Shown here: positions 35,196 to 45,591 of the stretch, one piece after another
How positions within the stretch are numbered: the stretch's first letter is position 1
Layout of the letters: every line of letters begins with the position of its first letter
DNA from: Reinekea blandensis MED297
GTDB taxonomy: Bacteria; Pseudomonadota; Gammaproteobacteria; Pseudomonadales; Natronospirillaceae
NCBI RefSeq assembly: GCF_000153185.1
Contig: NZ_CH724152.1
Span: 498,730 to 562,729 of the forward strand
Length of the DNA: 64,000 nucleotides
Direction of reading: 5' to 3'
The notes under the pieces: generated by a model
Seen by the model: only the letters and a program-made list of their open reading frames with translations
The model's database searches: none
What the model was told of the DNA's origin: nothing
Program-made: the position numbers and the translations under genes

Positions 35196-36344
35196 ATGAA
35201 AGCACGCAGTGTTTACGACAGCTATCACGACATGTTCCGAACCGATGTACGTAAGTTTCTTGAGACCGAAGCCATTCCGCATCTGGAGGCCTGGGAAGCT
35301 CAGGGTCATGTCGATCGCAGCATCTGGGAAAAAGCCGGTGAGTTAGGGTTTTTGTGTCCGACCATGCCCGAAGAACTTGGCGGCGTCGGTGGTGATTTTC
35401 GTTTTAATTCGGTCATCGATGAAGAAATTTATCGTGCCGGTCTCACCGGTATTGGCTTCGGCTTACACTCGGATATCGCGGCACCTTACATTTTGCATTA
35501 CGGTTCAGAAACCCAAAAAGAAACCTACCTGCCGGCCATGGCGCGCGGCGAAAAAATCGCCGCCATTGCTATGACCGAGCCGGGTACCGGCTCGGATTTG
35601 CAAGGCATCAAAACCAATGCCGTGTTGAAAAACGGTCGTTGGATTCTCAACGGCAGTAAGACGTTCATCACCAATGGCTATATGGCCGACGTGGTGATCG
35701 TGGTGGCAAAAACCGATCCGGAAGCCGGCTCGAAAGGCTTCAGTCTGTTCCTGGTCGACGCCGATACCGCTGGTTTCGAGAAGGGGCAGCCGCTGAAAAA
35801 GGTCGGCATGAAAGCGCAGGATACCTGCGAACTGTTCTTTAACGACTGCTCACTCGACGAGACACAGTTGCTCGGGGAACGCGGACAGGGGTTGCGGTAT
35901 TTGATGCAGGAACTGCCACAGGAGCGGCTCAGCGTTGCCGTCGGTGCTGTGGCCCATGCGCGCAGCCTGGTCGATCAGACGCTGGCGTACGCGAAAGAAC
36001 GCAATGCCTTTGGTAAGCCCATTGCTGCGTTTCAGAACACACAGTTCAAACTGGCCGAACTCGACAGCGAAGTCACCATGATGCAGGTGTTCATTGACCA
36101 GTGCCTGGCGTGGCATGTCGAAGGTGAGTTGGATGCCGTCATGGCCGCCAAAGCTAAGTATCTGTCGACCGATCTGCAATGCAAGGTCGCCGACGAGTGT
36201 GTTCAGCTACACGGTGGCTATGGCTACATGTGGGAGTATCCGGTCGCCCGAGGTTGGGCCGACGCGCGGGTGCAACGCATCTATGCCGGCACCAACGAAA
36301 TCATGAAACTGATCATCAGTCGTGACCTGCTGGAACGGTCATGA
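35196..36344 (+). CDS. Acyl-CoA dehydrogenase (long-chain/LCAD-like)
   Basis: 382 residues with the three acyl-CoA dehydrogenase domains: MTEPGTGSDLQGIKT (FAD site), GSKTFITNGYMADVV, and a C-terminal helical domain ending RIYAGTNEIMK. At the medium-chain-type catalytic position (Y-x-G-T) it has Ala, not Glu. The segment VQLHGGYGYMWEYPVARGW resembles the LCAD group, whose catalytic acid lies elsewhere. It introduces the 2,3-double bond in acyl-CoA and gives electrons to ETF. It is 65 bp after the FadJ-like gene and overlaps the next gene by four bases. Confidence 0.92.
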   Translation: MKARSVYDSYHDMFRTDVRKFLETEAIPHLEAWEAQGHVDRSIWEKAGELGFLCPTMPEELGGVGGDFRFNSVIDEEIYRAGLTGIGFGLHSDIAAPYILHYGSETQKETYLPAMARGEKIAAIAMTEPGTGSDLQGIKTNAVLKNGRWILNGSKTFITNGYMADVVIVVAKTDPEAGSKGFSLFLVDADTAGFEKGQPLKKVGMKAQDTCELFFNDCSLDETQLLGERGQGLRYLMQELPQERLSVAVGAVAHARSLVDQTLAYAKERNAFGKPIAAFQNTQFKLAELDSEVTMMQVFIDQCLAWHVEGELDAVMAAKAKYLSTDLQCKVADECVQLHGGYGYMWEYPVARGWADARVQRIYAGTNEIMKLIISRDLLERS

Positions 36345-37357
36345 AACCTCTTACTGGCTATACGTTGCTGGACTTCAGTCCGTTGTTGCCCGGACCGTGG
36401 GCCAGTGAACAACTGCGGCAACTGGGGATGCGGGTGATTCGTATTGAATCGCCCAGGCATCCTGATCTGTTGCGAACCTACCCCAATGCGTTTCGTGATA
36501 TTAACGCCGACAAGGAGACCTGGGTGCTGGATTTGAAAGCGCCCGGTGCGGTCGATGAAGTTAAAGCGCGATTGCCCGATATCGATGTGATTTTGGAAGC
36601 ATTCCGGCCCGGTGTCATGTCGCGCCTCGGATTAGGCTATGACCAATTGATAGCCGACTTTCCTGAACTGGTGTATTGCTCATTGACCGGTTATGGACAA
36701 TCGGGCCCGCTGGCGAACACCGCCGGCCACGATCTGAATTTTCAGGCACTGGCCGGATTACTCAGTTATCAGGGTGGTACCGAACCTGTGCCAACCTCGG
36801 TTCAGGTCGCGGATATCGCCGGTGGCAGTTACCCGGCTATGGTCGGTATTCTGTCGGCTTTGCTGGCGCGCGAGCGCACCGGGCAAGGTCAGTATATTGA
36901 TATCAGCATGGCTGATGGCGCGCTTGCTCTGAACGCCATGGCGGCCAGTGAAACGCTCGGCGGACAGGCGCCGCCGCAAGCCCGAGCCGGGGTGCTGAAC
37001 GGCGGTGGTTTTTATGGCTGTTATCGCTGCCGTGATGGCCGGTATCTGGCCTTTGGTGGGCTGGAACCGAAGTTTTTTAGCGTCTTGTGCGAAGGCTTGG
37101 AACGCCCTGATTGGGTAAGCCGGTTTGCCGATTTTTCCCCGGCCACACAACAGGCGTTGCGTGAAGATTTACAGGCCCTCTTTGTAACGCGTGACCGTGC
37201 GGATTGGTTGCGTCGCTTGCCCGAGGATTGCTGTTTATCGCCGGTGCTCGATTTACGACAGGCGTTAAGTCATCCTCAGTTTGTGGCGCGTGGTGCAATA
37301 ACCGACAGCGGTAAAGTGTCAGTGCCGGTACAGTTTCGTGAACGTCCGTCGTCCTAA
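36341..37357 (+). CDS. CaiB/BaiF CoA-transferase-family protein, alpha-methylacyl-CoA racemase-like
   Basis: 338 residues. The N-terminus (DFSPLLPGPWASEQLRQLGM), RPGVMSRLGLGYDQL and SLTGYGQSGPLANTAGHDLN match alpha-methylacyl-CoA racemases; Asp131 is the catalytic aspartate by analogy. It would interconvert 2R and 2S 2-methylacyl-CoA so that branched chains can enter beta-oxidation. Translationally coupled (ATGA) to the dehydrogenase, it points to use of methyl-branched substrates (isoprenoid or phytol-type acids; inference). Confidence 0.88.
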   Translation: MKPLTGYTLLDFSPLLPGPWASEQLRQLGMRVIRIESPRHPDLLRTYPNAFRDINADKETWVLDLKAPGAVDEVKARLPDIDVILEAFRPGVMSRLGLGYDQLIADFPELVYCSLTGYGQSGPLANTAGHDLNFQALAGLLSYQGGTEPVPTSVQVADIAGGSYPAMVGILSALLARERTGQGQYIDISMADGALALNAMAASETLGGQAPPQARAGVLNGGGFYGCYRCRDGRYLAFGGLEPKFFSVLCEGLERPDWVSRFADFSPATQQALREDLQALFVTRDRADWLRRLPEDCCLSPVLDLRQALSHPQFVARGAITDSGKVSVPVQFRERPSS

Positions 37358-38469
37358 TCGGCTAACGTCGTGACGAGGTTTTCGATTTCGGTACGGTGAG
37401 ACGTTAACGCGGCGACACAGTCAGGGTCGAGCTTACCGGCGTCCACCAGTGCGTCGAGTTCTTTCAGTGCGTCTTCAACCGGCCACGGGTCTTTGTAGGG
37501 TCGCCGGCTGGTCAGCGCATCGAAGATATCGGCGACGGTAATGATGCGACCGACAATCGAAATCTCATCGCCTTTGAGCCCGGCCGGATACCCTGAGCCG
37601 TCGAGCATCTCATGATGGTGCGCCACAATGTCGAGCATCAGTTGCGAATCGTTCAGGCTTTGCAGTTGATAATCGCTGAGCACTTTTTGGATGATCGATA
37701 CCCCCTTATCGACATGCGTTTCGATTTCTTTGCGTTCATCCGGGTCAAGGTGACCGGGTTTTAACAGAATGCTATCGGGCACGCCAATTTTGCCAATGTC
37801 ATGCAGTGGCGCAAACAGGAAAATATGTTCGATGGTCTCATCGCTCAGATGGTATTTTTCTTTAATGTGCCGCGCGATCAGACGGGAAAGATACGCCATT
37901 CGGTCCAGGTGCCGACCGGTCTCGAAATCCCGTAGGTGGGCAAAGTCCCGCGCAGCCTTAGCCGTCGCGAGCAGTGATCGGACCGCTGCGATCTCTGACG
38001 TGACCAACATGATGACCAGATTCCCCAGCAACAATAAATCCCGCTGCACTCGGTCGGTAAACGCACTTTCAGTGCAGGAGTCAAAAAAGAGGAAACCGAC
38101 AAAGTTGCCAGCGGCGTACATCGGAATGGTAAATGAGGATTGATAGTCCTGATCGAGAAGCCAGTCTGAATGTTCGACACCGTGACCAACACTCTCCGCA
38201 ATACGGTCAATGACCCGGGTCTCCCTGCGTTCGAACAATTTTTTTAACGACTGGCTTTTCGACAGCTTATATTCATAGCCCTCGATGGCCTGACCTTTCT
38301 TGGTACTGTTGACGAAGGTTTTCAGTAAATCGGTTTTCTCGTCGTAGATGGCACAGGCAATGCGGTCAACGACAGGAACTTTTTCAATGATGCTGTTATG
38401 CAGGCTCTCTAACCGAGTCGTCAGGGAGTCTTCGTTCGCGAGGATGTTCAGAAGTTCGTTATCAGGCAT
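37354..38469 (-). CDS. GAF-HD-GYP c-di-GMP phosphodiesterase
   Basis: 371 residues, soluble. The GAF domain is at about 20-160 (ACAIYDEKTDLLKTFV, IPMYAAGNFVGFLFFDS). The HD-GYP domain has His223-Asp224 (PLHDIGKIGVPDSILLKPG) and GSGYPAGLKG at 291-300, with normal HD-to-GYP spacing. It degrades c-di-GMP in response to a ligand or redox state at the GAF domain. Its 3' end meets the convergent racemase gene (four-base overlap). A diguanylate cyclase lies 160 bp upstream on the same strand. Confidence 0.93.
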   Translation of the reverse strand: MPDNELLNILANEDSLTTRLESLHNSIIEKVPVVDRIACAIYDEKTDLLKTFVNSTKKGQAIEGYEYKLSKSQSLKKLFERRETRVIDRIAESVGHGVEHSDWLLDQDYQSSFTIPMYAAGNFVGFLFFDSCTESAFTDRVQRDLLLLGNLVIMLVTSEIAAVRSLLATAKAARDFAHLRDFETGRHLDRMAYLSRLIARHIKEKYHLSDETIEHIFLFAPLHDIGKIGVPDSILLKPGHLDPDERKEIETHVDKGVSIIQKVLSDYQLQSLNDSQLMLDIVAHHHEMLDGSGYPAGLKGDEISIVGRIITVADIFDALTSRRPYKDPWPVEDALKELDALVDAGKLDPDCVAALTSHRTEIENLVTTLAD

Positions 38470-38629
38470 TGGGCACGCTCACTTTGTGTGTGACCTTTGC
38501 GGTCGACGAATCGACCACTTCCTGAGGCAGTCTAGCTAAAACTGTCGATTCTACCCAAAATGAATAAGGTGCCCGTTGTTTTGGTGACCAATGGCCGGTG
38601 TTTGAGAGAGAGTCGTCCGGCCGCAGCGC

Positions 38630-39577
38630 TTATTTGGACGGCGATTTTGGCAGGGTACCATCAAACAGAACAACGCAGTTGCGACCGCGGGATTTGGCGC
38701 GATACAAGGCAATATCCGCTTCTTTGTAAAGCTGCTCAAACCCAGTTGCATTTGTTCGGGTCGTGACGCCAAACGACAAACGCAGCACGACCGGCTGATT
38801 TTCAATAAGAAAGGGAGACGACTCGACCGCTAAACGGATGCGATCACAGACGTCCACGGCCGATTCCTGCTCTGTTTCACGCAGAAAGATGGCAAACTCA
38901 TCACCACCAATGCGCCCTAACGTGTCGTAGGGGCGAAGATGCGATGACACCACATCGGCCACATGAATCAGTGCCTGATCGCCAACCTGATGACCGTAAC
39001 GATCGTTAATGGGTTTGAATAAATCGAGGTCGAGCAGGGCAAAGGAAGCGGGTGTTTCATAGCGTCGGCAGCGATCGAGTTCCCGTTCAACGGTTTGAAT
39101 AAACCCACGCCGGTTGGCCACATGCGTCAGCTCATCGGTTTGCGCGATTTCACTTAAAGTTTCGACAGAGCTCTCTAACTGTTGCAACGACAGTTTCAGT
39201 TTAGTGATGTCCTTCATCTGAACCATCAGTTCATTGGCATCGTTCAACTGTTCCGAGATCAGAAACCATCGACCATCGTACAAATCGACTTCAAAATGCC
39301 GGAACTGACGAGTGCGCCGCACAGTTCGGGTATACGCTAAAAAGGGGCCAACGTCGGGGCTGTCAATTTTGGTGCCGATGCGATGCGCATGGCAATGTCG
39401 GATCAGCGCATCAAAGGTAATGCCGAGCAGGTCTTTAATGGGTGTCCGGTATAAGTCCGCAAAGGCGGGGTTGCAGTAGATGAGCTGATCTTCACTGGAA
39501 TAGACGGCATACCCATCCCGACTGTCGTGGATAAAGTCATACAGCAGCACTGACTCGGAGCGTGAGACATCGGGCAT
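38630..39577 (-). CDS. PAS-GGDEF diguanylate cyclase
   Basis: 315 residues from ATG 39577 (MPDVSRSESVLLYD); the longer upstream reading has a less plausible start. A PAS-like region is at about 15-125 (GYAVYSSEDQLIYCNPAFAD). The GGDEF domain has an intact active site RIGGDEFAIF (224-228). The allosteric I-site is also intact: RPYD, five residues before GGDEF. It synthesises c-di-GMP with product feedback inhibition. It forms a cyclase/phosphodiesterase pair with the HD-GYP gene downstream. Confidence 0.93.
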   Translation of the reverse strand: MPDVSRSESVLLYDFIHDSRDGYAVYSSEDQLIYCNPAFADLYRTPIKDLLGITFDALIRHCHAHRIGTKIDSPDVGPFLAYTRTVRRTRQFRHFEVDLYDGRWFLISEQLNDANELMVQMKDITKLKLSLQQLESSVETLSEIAQTDELTHVANRRGFIQTVERELDRCRRYETPASFALLDLDLFKPINDRYGHQVGDQALIHVADVVSSHLRPYDTLGRIGGDEFAIFLRETEQESAVDVCDRIRLAVESSPFLIENQPVVLRLSFGVTTRTNATGFEQLYKEADIALYRAKSRGRNCVVLFDGTLPKSPSK

Positions 39578-39727
39578 AGAGTTTTCGTGTTGAGTGTTGG
39601 CCTGAACGGAGTGTAGTGCACTTTTCTGCGAGATGAACGTAAAAACAGTGTACGAACGTAAGGAAATGGCCAAATGGTCGGGCGATGGGGAAGCATCAGA
39701 TCTTCTGGTGCGGCTTCTCCCCGTAAA

Positions 39728-39757
39728 AAAGCCAGCGGTCTGACGACGGCTGGCTTT
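39728..39757 (-). terminator. Terminator of the DUF4382 lipoprotein gene
   Basis: AAAGCCAGC...GCTGGCTTT, a 9-bp stem; on the minus strand it is followed by TTTTTTA. Confidence 0.85.
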
Positions 39758-39779
39758 GATTTGTTGTGAGTCGAACAGA

Positions 39780-40658
39780 TCAGTCGACGGTCACTTCGGC
39801 GTTAGCAATCGATTTAAACATCAGATCGTCGTCGGCTTCTAAATCTTCAAGGTCGGCATTACACGTCAGTGCAACCGTATAATCACCGACGGTCAACGGT
39901 GCGGTTTCATATTGATAGCGGCCGTCGGACTCTTGGTAAACGACCGGCGTCGTGGTCACCGCTTGCGCGCCTTCGGAACCGTAATCGTCTGGCGTGACAT
40001 TTTCGCCTTCAAATACATAGATTACGTTGTGCGTGAGCGGATCATTGTCTGAGCAGTTGGTGGTCAGCAGACTCGTGTCAGCAATGACTCCGCTGAGCGT
40101 TCCGGCTTCGGTGTTGTCGACTATTCGCAGGACGGGCTTCAGTGCGTAACCGTTATTGGTTTCGGCGTTGCCGCGCAGAACTATTGATTGGCGGACATCA
40201 AAGTCGATGGTGTAACTGGCGCTGCCGTTGGCGGGCACGACGATGTCGGAGTTCAGTTTCAGACCGGTCTGGGCGCCACTGGGAATGGTCAGCTCATACT
40301 GACCGCTCGTTTCATCCAGCACGATGTATTGGTCCAGCTCACCATCATCGTCGGTATGCAGGTTCAGCCGGACCTTGTAGCGGCCAGCGGCGACTTCTTC
40401 GTCCTGAAACAGGTCGAATGTTTCACCCGACTGCAAGGTTAACAGATCGATTTTCTCCGGTGTTTCCAGGTCGTAATCGACCCAGCCACCGTCTTCAAAG
40501 TTCAGTGACACACCTTTCACGGTGACAACCACTTCCAGCGCTTCGTCAACCGGAGCATCGGTCAGTTTGAGCGACAGTGAACCGGTTTCACCATCGTCGA
40601 TCAGATTACACCCGGCCAGGGCGGCGGTGCAGGACAAGGCAAGTAACGTCTTTTTCAT
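39780..40658 (-). CDS. DUF4382 lipoprotein
   Basis: 292 residues. The signal peptide ends in the lipobox ALAGC (Cys16). The N-terminal half (GSLSLKLTDAPVDEALEVVV, then RYKVRLNL) is DUF4382, a beta-rich domain of surface lipoproteins common in marine bacteria. The C-terminal half, with about 100 residues and several Asp/Glu-rich turns, is less conserved. Function unknown; anchored to the membrane facing the periplasm or outside. It is divergent from GH32 across a 319-bp spacer. Confidence 0.88.
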   Translation of the reverse strand: MKKTLLALSCTAALAGCNLIDDGETGSLSLKLTDAPVDEALEVVVTVKGVSLNFEDGGWVDYDLETPEKIDLLTLQSGETFDLFQDEEVAAGRYKVRLNLHTDDDGELDQYIVLDETSGQYELTIPSGAQTGLKLNSDIVVPANGSASYTIDFDVRQSIVLRGNAETNNGYALKPVLRIVDNTEAGTLSGVIADTSLLTTNCSDNDPLTHNVIYVFEGENVTPDDYGSEGAQAVTTTPVVYQESDGRYQYETAPLTVGDYTVALTCNADLEDLEADDDLMFKSIANAEVTVD

Positions 40659-40977
40659 AGCTCTCTCCAGCTGTTGTGCATGACTGCGGCTTGCAGCCTG
40701 GGGGCTTCAAGCCGGCCCCGAAAAACTGTGACCAAGTATAGTCGCCTGAAATGACCGCGCAGCGAACTGAACCCCGTTCAAAAGCAGCGTTGGGTTTTCA
40801 GCGAGACGGCGTTCTCACTGTGAAAATTCATGGCGCTCAGAGTGTGAAACGGTTGGCAGGTTGGCACATCCATGCACATGGTGGATAAAGGTGTTGTGGA
40901 ATGGCCATGGCGTGGATGAAGGACGCGTTGATAAGCGTTAGGCTGTTCACCATCGTCCTCACTGATGGAGCTGATGC
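40659..40977. promoter_or_regulatory. Divergent intergenic region, DUF4382 lipoprotein / GH32
   Basis: 319 bp. It contains the palindrome CCATGCACATGG (40870-40881) set within ATCCA...TGGAT, about 100 bp upstream of the GH32 start; this is a possible operator. GGAG precedes the GH32 ATG. No other structure stands out. Confidence 0.35.
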
Positions 40978-42414
40978 ATGAGCCAGCATGACCGTTACCG
41001 CCCTCAGGTGCATTTCACCCCGCCGGCCAACTGGATGAACGACCCCAATGGCTGCCTGGTTCACAATGGCGTTTATCACCTCTTTTACCAGTATCACCCG
41101 GGCAGTCTGCAATGGGGGCCGATGCACTGGGGCCATGCCACCAGTACCGATCTTTTGCACTGGACTCATCAGCCGGTGGCGCTGTACCCGGATCCGCAAC
41201 TGGGGATGGCATTTTCCGGGTCGGCGATCAATGACCGGGAAAACGTCAGTGGCCTGTTCGATGACGAACACGGCCTATTGGCGTTTTATACCGCGCATCG
41301 GGACTCCCCGGATGGGCAGGATGCCTTGCAGCAACAGTGCCTGGCTGTCAGTTACGATCAGGGACAGACCTGGATTCCTTATGAAGGCAATCCGGTTGTG
41401 CCGAACCCCGGTGTTAAAGATTTTCGCGACCCGAAAGTGTTTTTTCACACGCCCAGTCAGCATTGGGTAATGGTGGTGGTCGCCGGGCAGCAGGTGCACT
41501 TCTATCGATCCGGTAACCTTCGTGATTGGCAGTTCAGTGGGACCTTCGGTAAATATCAGGGGCACGACTCGGTGGTTTGGGAATGTCCGGATCTGCTTGA
41601 GTTATCTGATGAACAGGGCAACCGACACTGGGTGCTCTTTGTCAGTGGCGTCACTCCGGCCGATGAGCCGTTTCCGCCGATGCAGTATTTTGTTGGTCAT
41701 TTCGATGGCCATACCTTTACCGAAACCCAACCGCATTCTGATGTGAATCGTGTGGATGCCGGTGCCGACTTTTATGCCGCACAATCGTTTCACGGGACCG
41801 TTGATCACGATGGCCGGTCGATATGGATTGCCTGGGCTAATCACTGGACCTATGCCAACGATACGCCGGCGGATTCCTGGCGTGGCCTGATGTCGTTACC
41901 TCGTGAACTGTCCCTGGTCACCCGCCACGGTCAGTTGTGTCTGCGCCAGCAGGTGGTTCGGGAGTTTACCGCACGACTGACAGAGGCTGTCCGGCACGTC
42001 GGCTCGGGCAGATGGATGCTGCCAGTACCAAACAACGCTCAATGGTTTCAACTGAGCATTCCCGCCACGACGCGAAACACCATTCAGTTTGTGCTCAATA
42101 ACATCGATGGCGACCGATTGTGTTTGCAATGGCAGCCTGAACTGAAAACCCTCACACTCGATCGGACCGGCATTGCCAGTTCAGCGTTTCATGAGCGGTT
42201 TAACCAACCCTGTCAAGTGGATCTGAGTACCGCCATGACTGACGAGATCGGCTTGGAGGTCTGCTTGATTGTCGATCGGTGCAGTGCAGAGGTGTTCGCG
42301 TTGAATGGGCAGGTGGCGATGACCTGTCAGCTGTTCCCCGAACAACCTTTTGACCGCGCAGAGTTGATTGCGGATGACAACGTCTTTGTTGATCAGGCAC
42401 ACCTAAAGGATTAA
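40978..42414 (+). CDS. GH32 beta-fructosidase
   Basis: 478 residues, no signal peptide, so intracellular. All three catalytic motifs are present: WMNDPNG (nucleophile Asp22), FRDPK (Asp151) and ECPDLL (acid/base Glu202). A five-bladed propeller is followed by a C-terminal beta-sandwich. The WGPMHWGHATSTDLLHW motif and the length resemble levanase or inulinase-type exo-fructosidases as much as sucrose-6-phosphate hydrolases. It releases fructose from sucrose or fructans. No transporter or regulator is adjacent; raffinose use with the GH36 locus is possible. Confidence 0.93.
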   Translation: MSQHDRYRPQVHFTPPANWMNDPNGCLVHNGVYHLFYQYHPGSLQWGPMHWGHATSTDLLHWTHQPVALYPDPQLGMAFSGSAINDRENVSGLFDDEHGLLAFYTAHRDSPDGQDALQQQCLAVSYDQGQTWIPYEGNPVVPNPGVKDFRDPKVFFHTPSQHWVMVVVAGQQVHFYRSGNLRDWQFSGTFGKYQGHDSVVWECPDLLELSDEQGNRHWVLFVSGVTPADEPFPPMQYFVGHFDGHTFTETQPHSDVNRVDAGADFYAAQSFHGTVDHDGRSIWIAWANHWTYANDTPADSWRGLMSLPRELSLVTRHGQLCLRQQVVREFTARLTEAVRHVGSGRWMLPVPNNAQWFQLSIPATTRNTIQFVLNNIDGDRLCLQWQPELKTLTLDRTGIASSAFHERFNQPCQVDLSTAMTDEIGLEVCLIVDRCSAEVFALNGQVAMTCQLFPEQPFDRAELIADDNVFVDQAHLKD

Positions 42415-42455
42415 ATCTGCATGGCCGTGAGTTGTACTTTTTTGGCTCTGCGTCT

Positions 42456-43361
42456 ATGGTGGCGAACAGTTCCCCACAGGCAGTAGAACAATCCGTGAAA
42501 GTTCCGCAACGTTTACAACCTCTGGTCGATGATGGCCTGATCAGTGAAGTGCTGTCCCGTCTGATGAGCGGCAAAGAGGCTGACATCTACATCGTTCGCT
42601 GCGGCGATACCATTCGCTGCGCGAAGGTCTATAAAGACGCCGTGAAGCGGAGTTTTAAAAAGGCGGCCGAATATCAGGAAGGTCGCTCGGTGCGCAGCGG
42701 GCGTCGTGCCCGGGCTATGTCCAAACGCTCATCTTACGGTCGCCAACAGCAAGAAGAAATCTGGCAGAACGCGGAAGTATCGGCCTTGTCCCGGCTGGCC
42801 AATGCGGGTGTCCGGGTACCGGAAACCTACGGCTGTGTCGACGGCGTCCTGTTGATGGAACTGGTCACCGATGATGACGGCGATGTCGCACCGCGCCTTG
42901 ACGATGTCCTTCTGACCGAAGAACAGGCCGTGGAAGATCACGCGCTGATGATGCACTACATCAAACTGATGCTCTGTGAGGGCATAGTGCACGGTGACTT
43001 GTCTGAGTTTAACGTGCTGCTGGATGCCTATGGGCCGGTCATCATCGACTTGCCACAAGCCGTCGATGCCGCGGCCAATAATAACGCTCAGAAAATGTTT
43101 ACGCGCGACGTCAACAAGATCACTCAATACTACGCAACCTTTGCGCCTCACCTCGCCAACACCGACTATGCACGCGAAATGTGGGCCCTGTTTGCCGAGG
43201 GTGAGCTGACCCCGGACAGCGACATTACCGGCATTTATTACAGTGAAGAAAGCGAAGCGGACGTCGATTCGGTACTTGAAGAAATCAAAGCCGTGATCGC
43301 CGAAAATGAAGAAGAGCAAGCTCGGATTCGAGGGGTGACGGGTGAAGATGAACCGGATTGA
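42456..43361 (+). CDS. PA4780-type RIO1-like serine kinase
   Basis: 301 residues from ATG 42456; the TTG at 42432 adds eight residues. Signature segments are LMSGKEADIYIVRCGDTIRC, the catalytic loop IVHGDLSEFNVLL, the metal-binding VIIDLPQAVDA, and VTDDDGDVAPRLDDV. Family members are small atypical kinases in gammaproteobacteria with unclear targets; in eukaryotes and archaea RIO proteins work in ribosome maturation. No operon partner is visible: GH32 ends 41 bp before it on the same strand. Confidence 0.93.
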   Translation: MVANSSPQAVEQSVKVPQRLQPLVDDGLISEVLSRLMSGKEADIYIVRCGDTIRCAKVYKDAVKRSFKKAAEYQEGRSVRSGRRARAMSKRSSYGRQQQEEIWQNAEVSALSRLANAGVRVPETYGCVDGVLLMELVTDDDGDVAPRLDDVLLTEEQAVEDHALMMHYIKLMLCEGIVHGDLSEFNVLLDAYGPVIIDLPQAVDAAANNNAQKMFTRDVNKITQYYATFAPHLANTDYAREMWALFAEGELTPDSDITGIYYSEESEADVDSVLEEIKAVIAENEEEQARIRGVTGEDEPD

Positions 43362-43554
43362 TGACCGGCTGGTTTATTAACCGTTGACTGAAGAATCCGA
43401 TAGCTATTCGGCCCACACTTAGTAATCGTCCGTCACGCCCTCAACCGCCGATACGGCCACCACATTGGCAAAGACCGGAATCTCAACTAACTTGAATTTG
43501 TAATCACTCACCAGGAAGTCCCGGTGTCGGAAATTTCCCAGACGAGACCTGATT
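43362..43554. other. Intergenic spacer before the chemoreceptor gene
   Basis: 193 bp; no terminator or clear promoter recognised. Confidence 0.35.
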
Positions 43555-45591
43555 ATGAATTTTCTCAATGTAATGTCCATCAGGGCCAAAGTGCTGACCG
43601 GCTTTGGTTTACTGACCGTATTAATGCTTGTTGTTGGTTTGCTCGGGTTGTCGAGCCTATCCAGGCTTTCACAAAACCTGGCATTCATTACTGGCCCGGC
43701 CTGGGATACCGCCGATGGGGCGATGGAAGGGTCCATCGGTATTAAAGGCGAAATGCTCGCGGTTCAGGCCATTTTGGACGGAGAAGATCTCGACACACAG
43801 CTCGCGGTTTTTGCACAGAACAAAGCCATTGCCGATGAAGCCATGCAGCGTCTGGTTGATGCGGGTTTGGTGAATGCGACACAGACCAATGAAGTTTTAA
43901 GCGCTATTGAAACTTATCAGCTCAGTTATGAATCTCTTCTTGGAGATTTTCGTCAGTTCACCGAGACAAAAACGGAGTTCGACGCGGTAACCGCACGCTT
44001 TGTAGAACTCGGTGAAGCCATGGAAGAAATTGGTGATGGTGCCGTGGAAACGCTGGAAGCAAACCCGGATCGGTTTTATCGCTGGTCGGGTGATCTGGAC
44101 AGTCGTTGGGCCGCAGCCGATGGTGGTATGGAGTCGAACATTGGCCTTTTGTGGGGCCTGTATCACTTAAATGACCTGTTGGCTCAACAGGGCGATAAAA
44201 CCGCGATAAAAGCCGAAATTGACGAGGCACTGCGGTTTCAGAAAGAAGCCTCAAACGAAATGCTTGAAACGGGTCTGTTCGATCAGAATGCCGGACCGGA
44301 TTGGAACAGCCAGAGCTATCGCCAAGCTTACGAGACAACCTTCGCGGAATACGAACAGCTGTTGATGCAGTTGATCCTTCAAACGGAAGCTTTTCACCAG
44401 ACTCAAAATGTATATGAACAGTCCGCCGAAACCTTGTTGGACTTATTGGAAAGTTTTGAGGAGACCGGCGATGCAGCGGTCGAAGGGCAGGTTGATGCCA
44501 TTACCGATATCGTTTCCGGTACACGAACTCTGGTCATTACCTGTATCGTCGTCGGACTAGTGTTGGCCCTAGTGTGTTCGTTAATCCTGTTGCGTGCCAT
44601 CCTGGGTCCGATCCGGTCGGTGACGTATCGCATCAATGACATTGCAACCGGGGATGGTGATCTGACTGAGCGTTTGAGCGTTCAAAGCCGGGATGAAGTC
44701 GGTGAAATGGCTCAAGGCTTTAACCGGTTTGTCGAGAACATCCAGAAGATTGTCCTCGAAGTTGCCGCAGTGTCGACTAACTTATCTCAATTGACGCGAG
44801 ACCTGACAAAAGCGACCACCTCGGCTACTGAAAACGTAAAAGACCAACGAATGCAGACCGATCAGATTGCAGCAGCTTTCAATGAACTATCGGTGACCGC
44901 GCGGGATGTGGCTGATAACACCGGTGCGGCCTCCATTGCTACGAAAGACGCCAACACTCAGGGCAAAAATGCTCAAGCCTCGGTCAAAAAAGCCATCACC
45001 AGTATTAATCATCTTGACAGCACCTTGAAAACGACCCGTACCGAAATGGGGAATCTGGAGCAGGACGTCACCAGTATTGTAAATGTGCTGTCCGTCATTC
45101 AGGGCATTGCTGAGCAAACGAATCTGTTGGCATTAAATGCCGCGATTGAAGCGGCTCGTGCCGGCGAACAGGGACGCGGCTTCGCGGTGGTCGCCGATGA
45201 GGTGCGCGCACTGGCCAGCAAAACCAAAGACAGCACCGAAGAAATCCGCACCACCATCGAACGATTGCAAACCGGGTCTAAAAAAGCCGTCAGCGCCGTT
45301 GAGGAATCCGGTGAGCGTGGGCGTGAGAATGTTGAGATCAGTGAACAGGTTTCACAAGCGTTGGACAGCATTGCCACCCAACTGACACTGATTAACGATA
45401 TGAACAGCCAGATAGCCAGCGCCTCGGAAGAGCAGACAAAAGTGTCGGAAGAGATGAATGCTAATGTACAGAGCATTGTCGATCTGGCCCAAAAAGCAGA
45501 GGAGGGAATACAGCATTCGCAGTCAATGACCGATCAGGTTTCTGAACAGGCTGAGTCGCTGGTGCGGTTGATCGCTCGATTTAAAGTGTGA
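43555..45591 (+). CDS. Methyl-accepting chemotaxis protein with large helical periplasmic domain
   Basis: 678 residues. Membrane helix 1 is about 14-35 and helix 2 about 320-343 ([20 protein letters not shown]). Between them is a roughly 285-residue, mainly helical periplasmic domain. HAMP follows ([20 protein letters not shown], with the DGDLTERL motif), and the tip is [20 protein letters not shown] then [20 protein letters not shown]. It senses an external ligand and controls CheA. ATG 43555 is used; ATG 43573 is possible. Confidence 0.94.
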   Translation: MNFLNVMSIRAKVLTGFGLLTVLMLVVGLLGLSSLSRLSQNLAFITGPAWDTADGAMEGSIGIKGEMLAVQAILDGEDLDTQLAVFAQNKAIADEAMQRLVDAGLVNATQTNEVLSAIETYQLSYESLLGDFRQFTETKTEFDAVTARFVELGEAMEEIGDGAVETLEANPDRFYRWSGDLDSRWAAADGGMESNIGLLWGLYHLNDLLAQQGDKTAIKAEIDEALRFQKEASNEMLETGLFDQNAGPDWNSQSYRQAYETTFAEYEQLLMQLILQTEAFHQTQNVYEQSAETLLDLLESFEETGDAAVEGQVDAITDIVSGTRTLVITCIVVGLVLALVCSLILLRAILGPIRSVTYRINDIATGDGDLTERLSVQSRDEVGEMAQGFNRFVENIQKIVLEVAAVSTNLSQLTRDLTKATTSATENVKDQRMQTDQIAAAFNELSVTARDVADNTGAASIATKDANTQGKNAQASVKKAITSINHLDSTLKTTRTEMGNLEQDVTSIVNVLSVIQGIAEQTNLLALNAAIEAARAGEQGRGFAVVADEVRALASKTKDSTEEIRTTIERLQTGSKKAVSAVEESGERGRENVEISEQVSQALDSIATQLTLINDMNSQIASASEEQTKVSEEMNANVQSIVDLAQKAEEGIQHSQSMTDQVSEQAESLVRLIARFKV

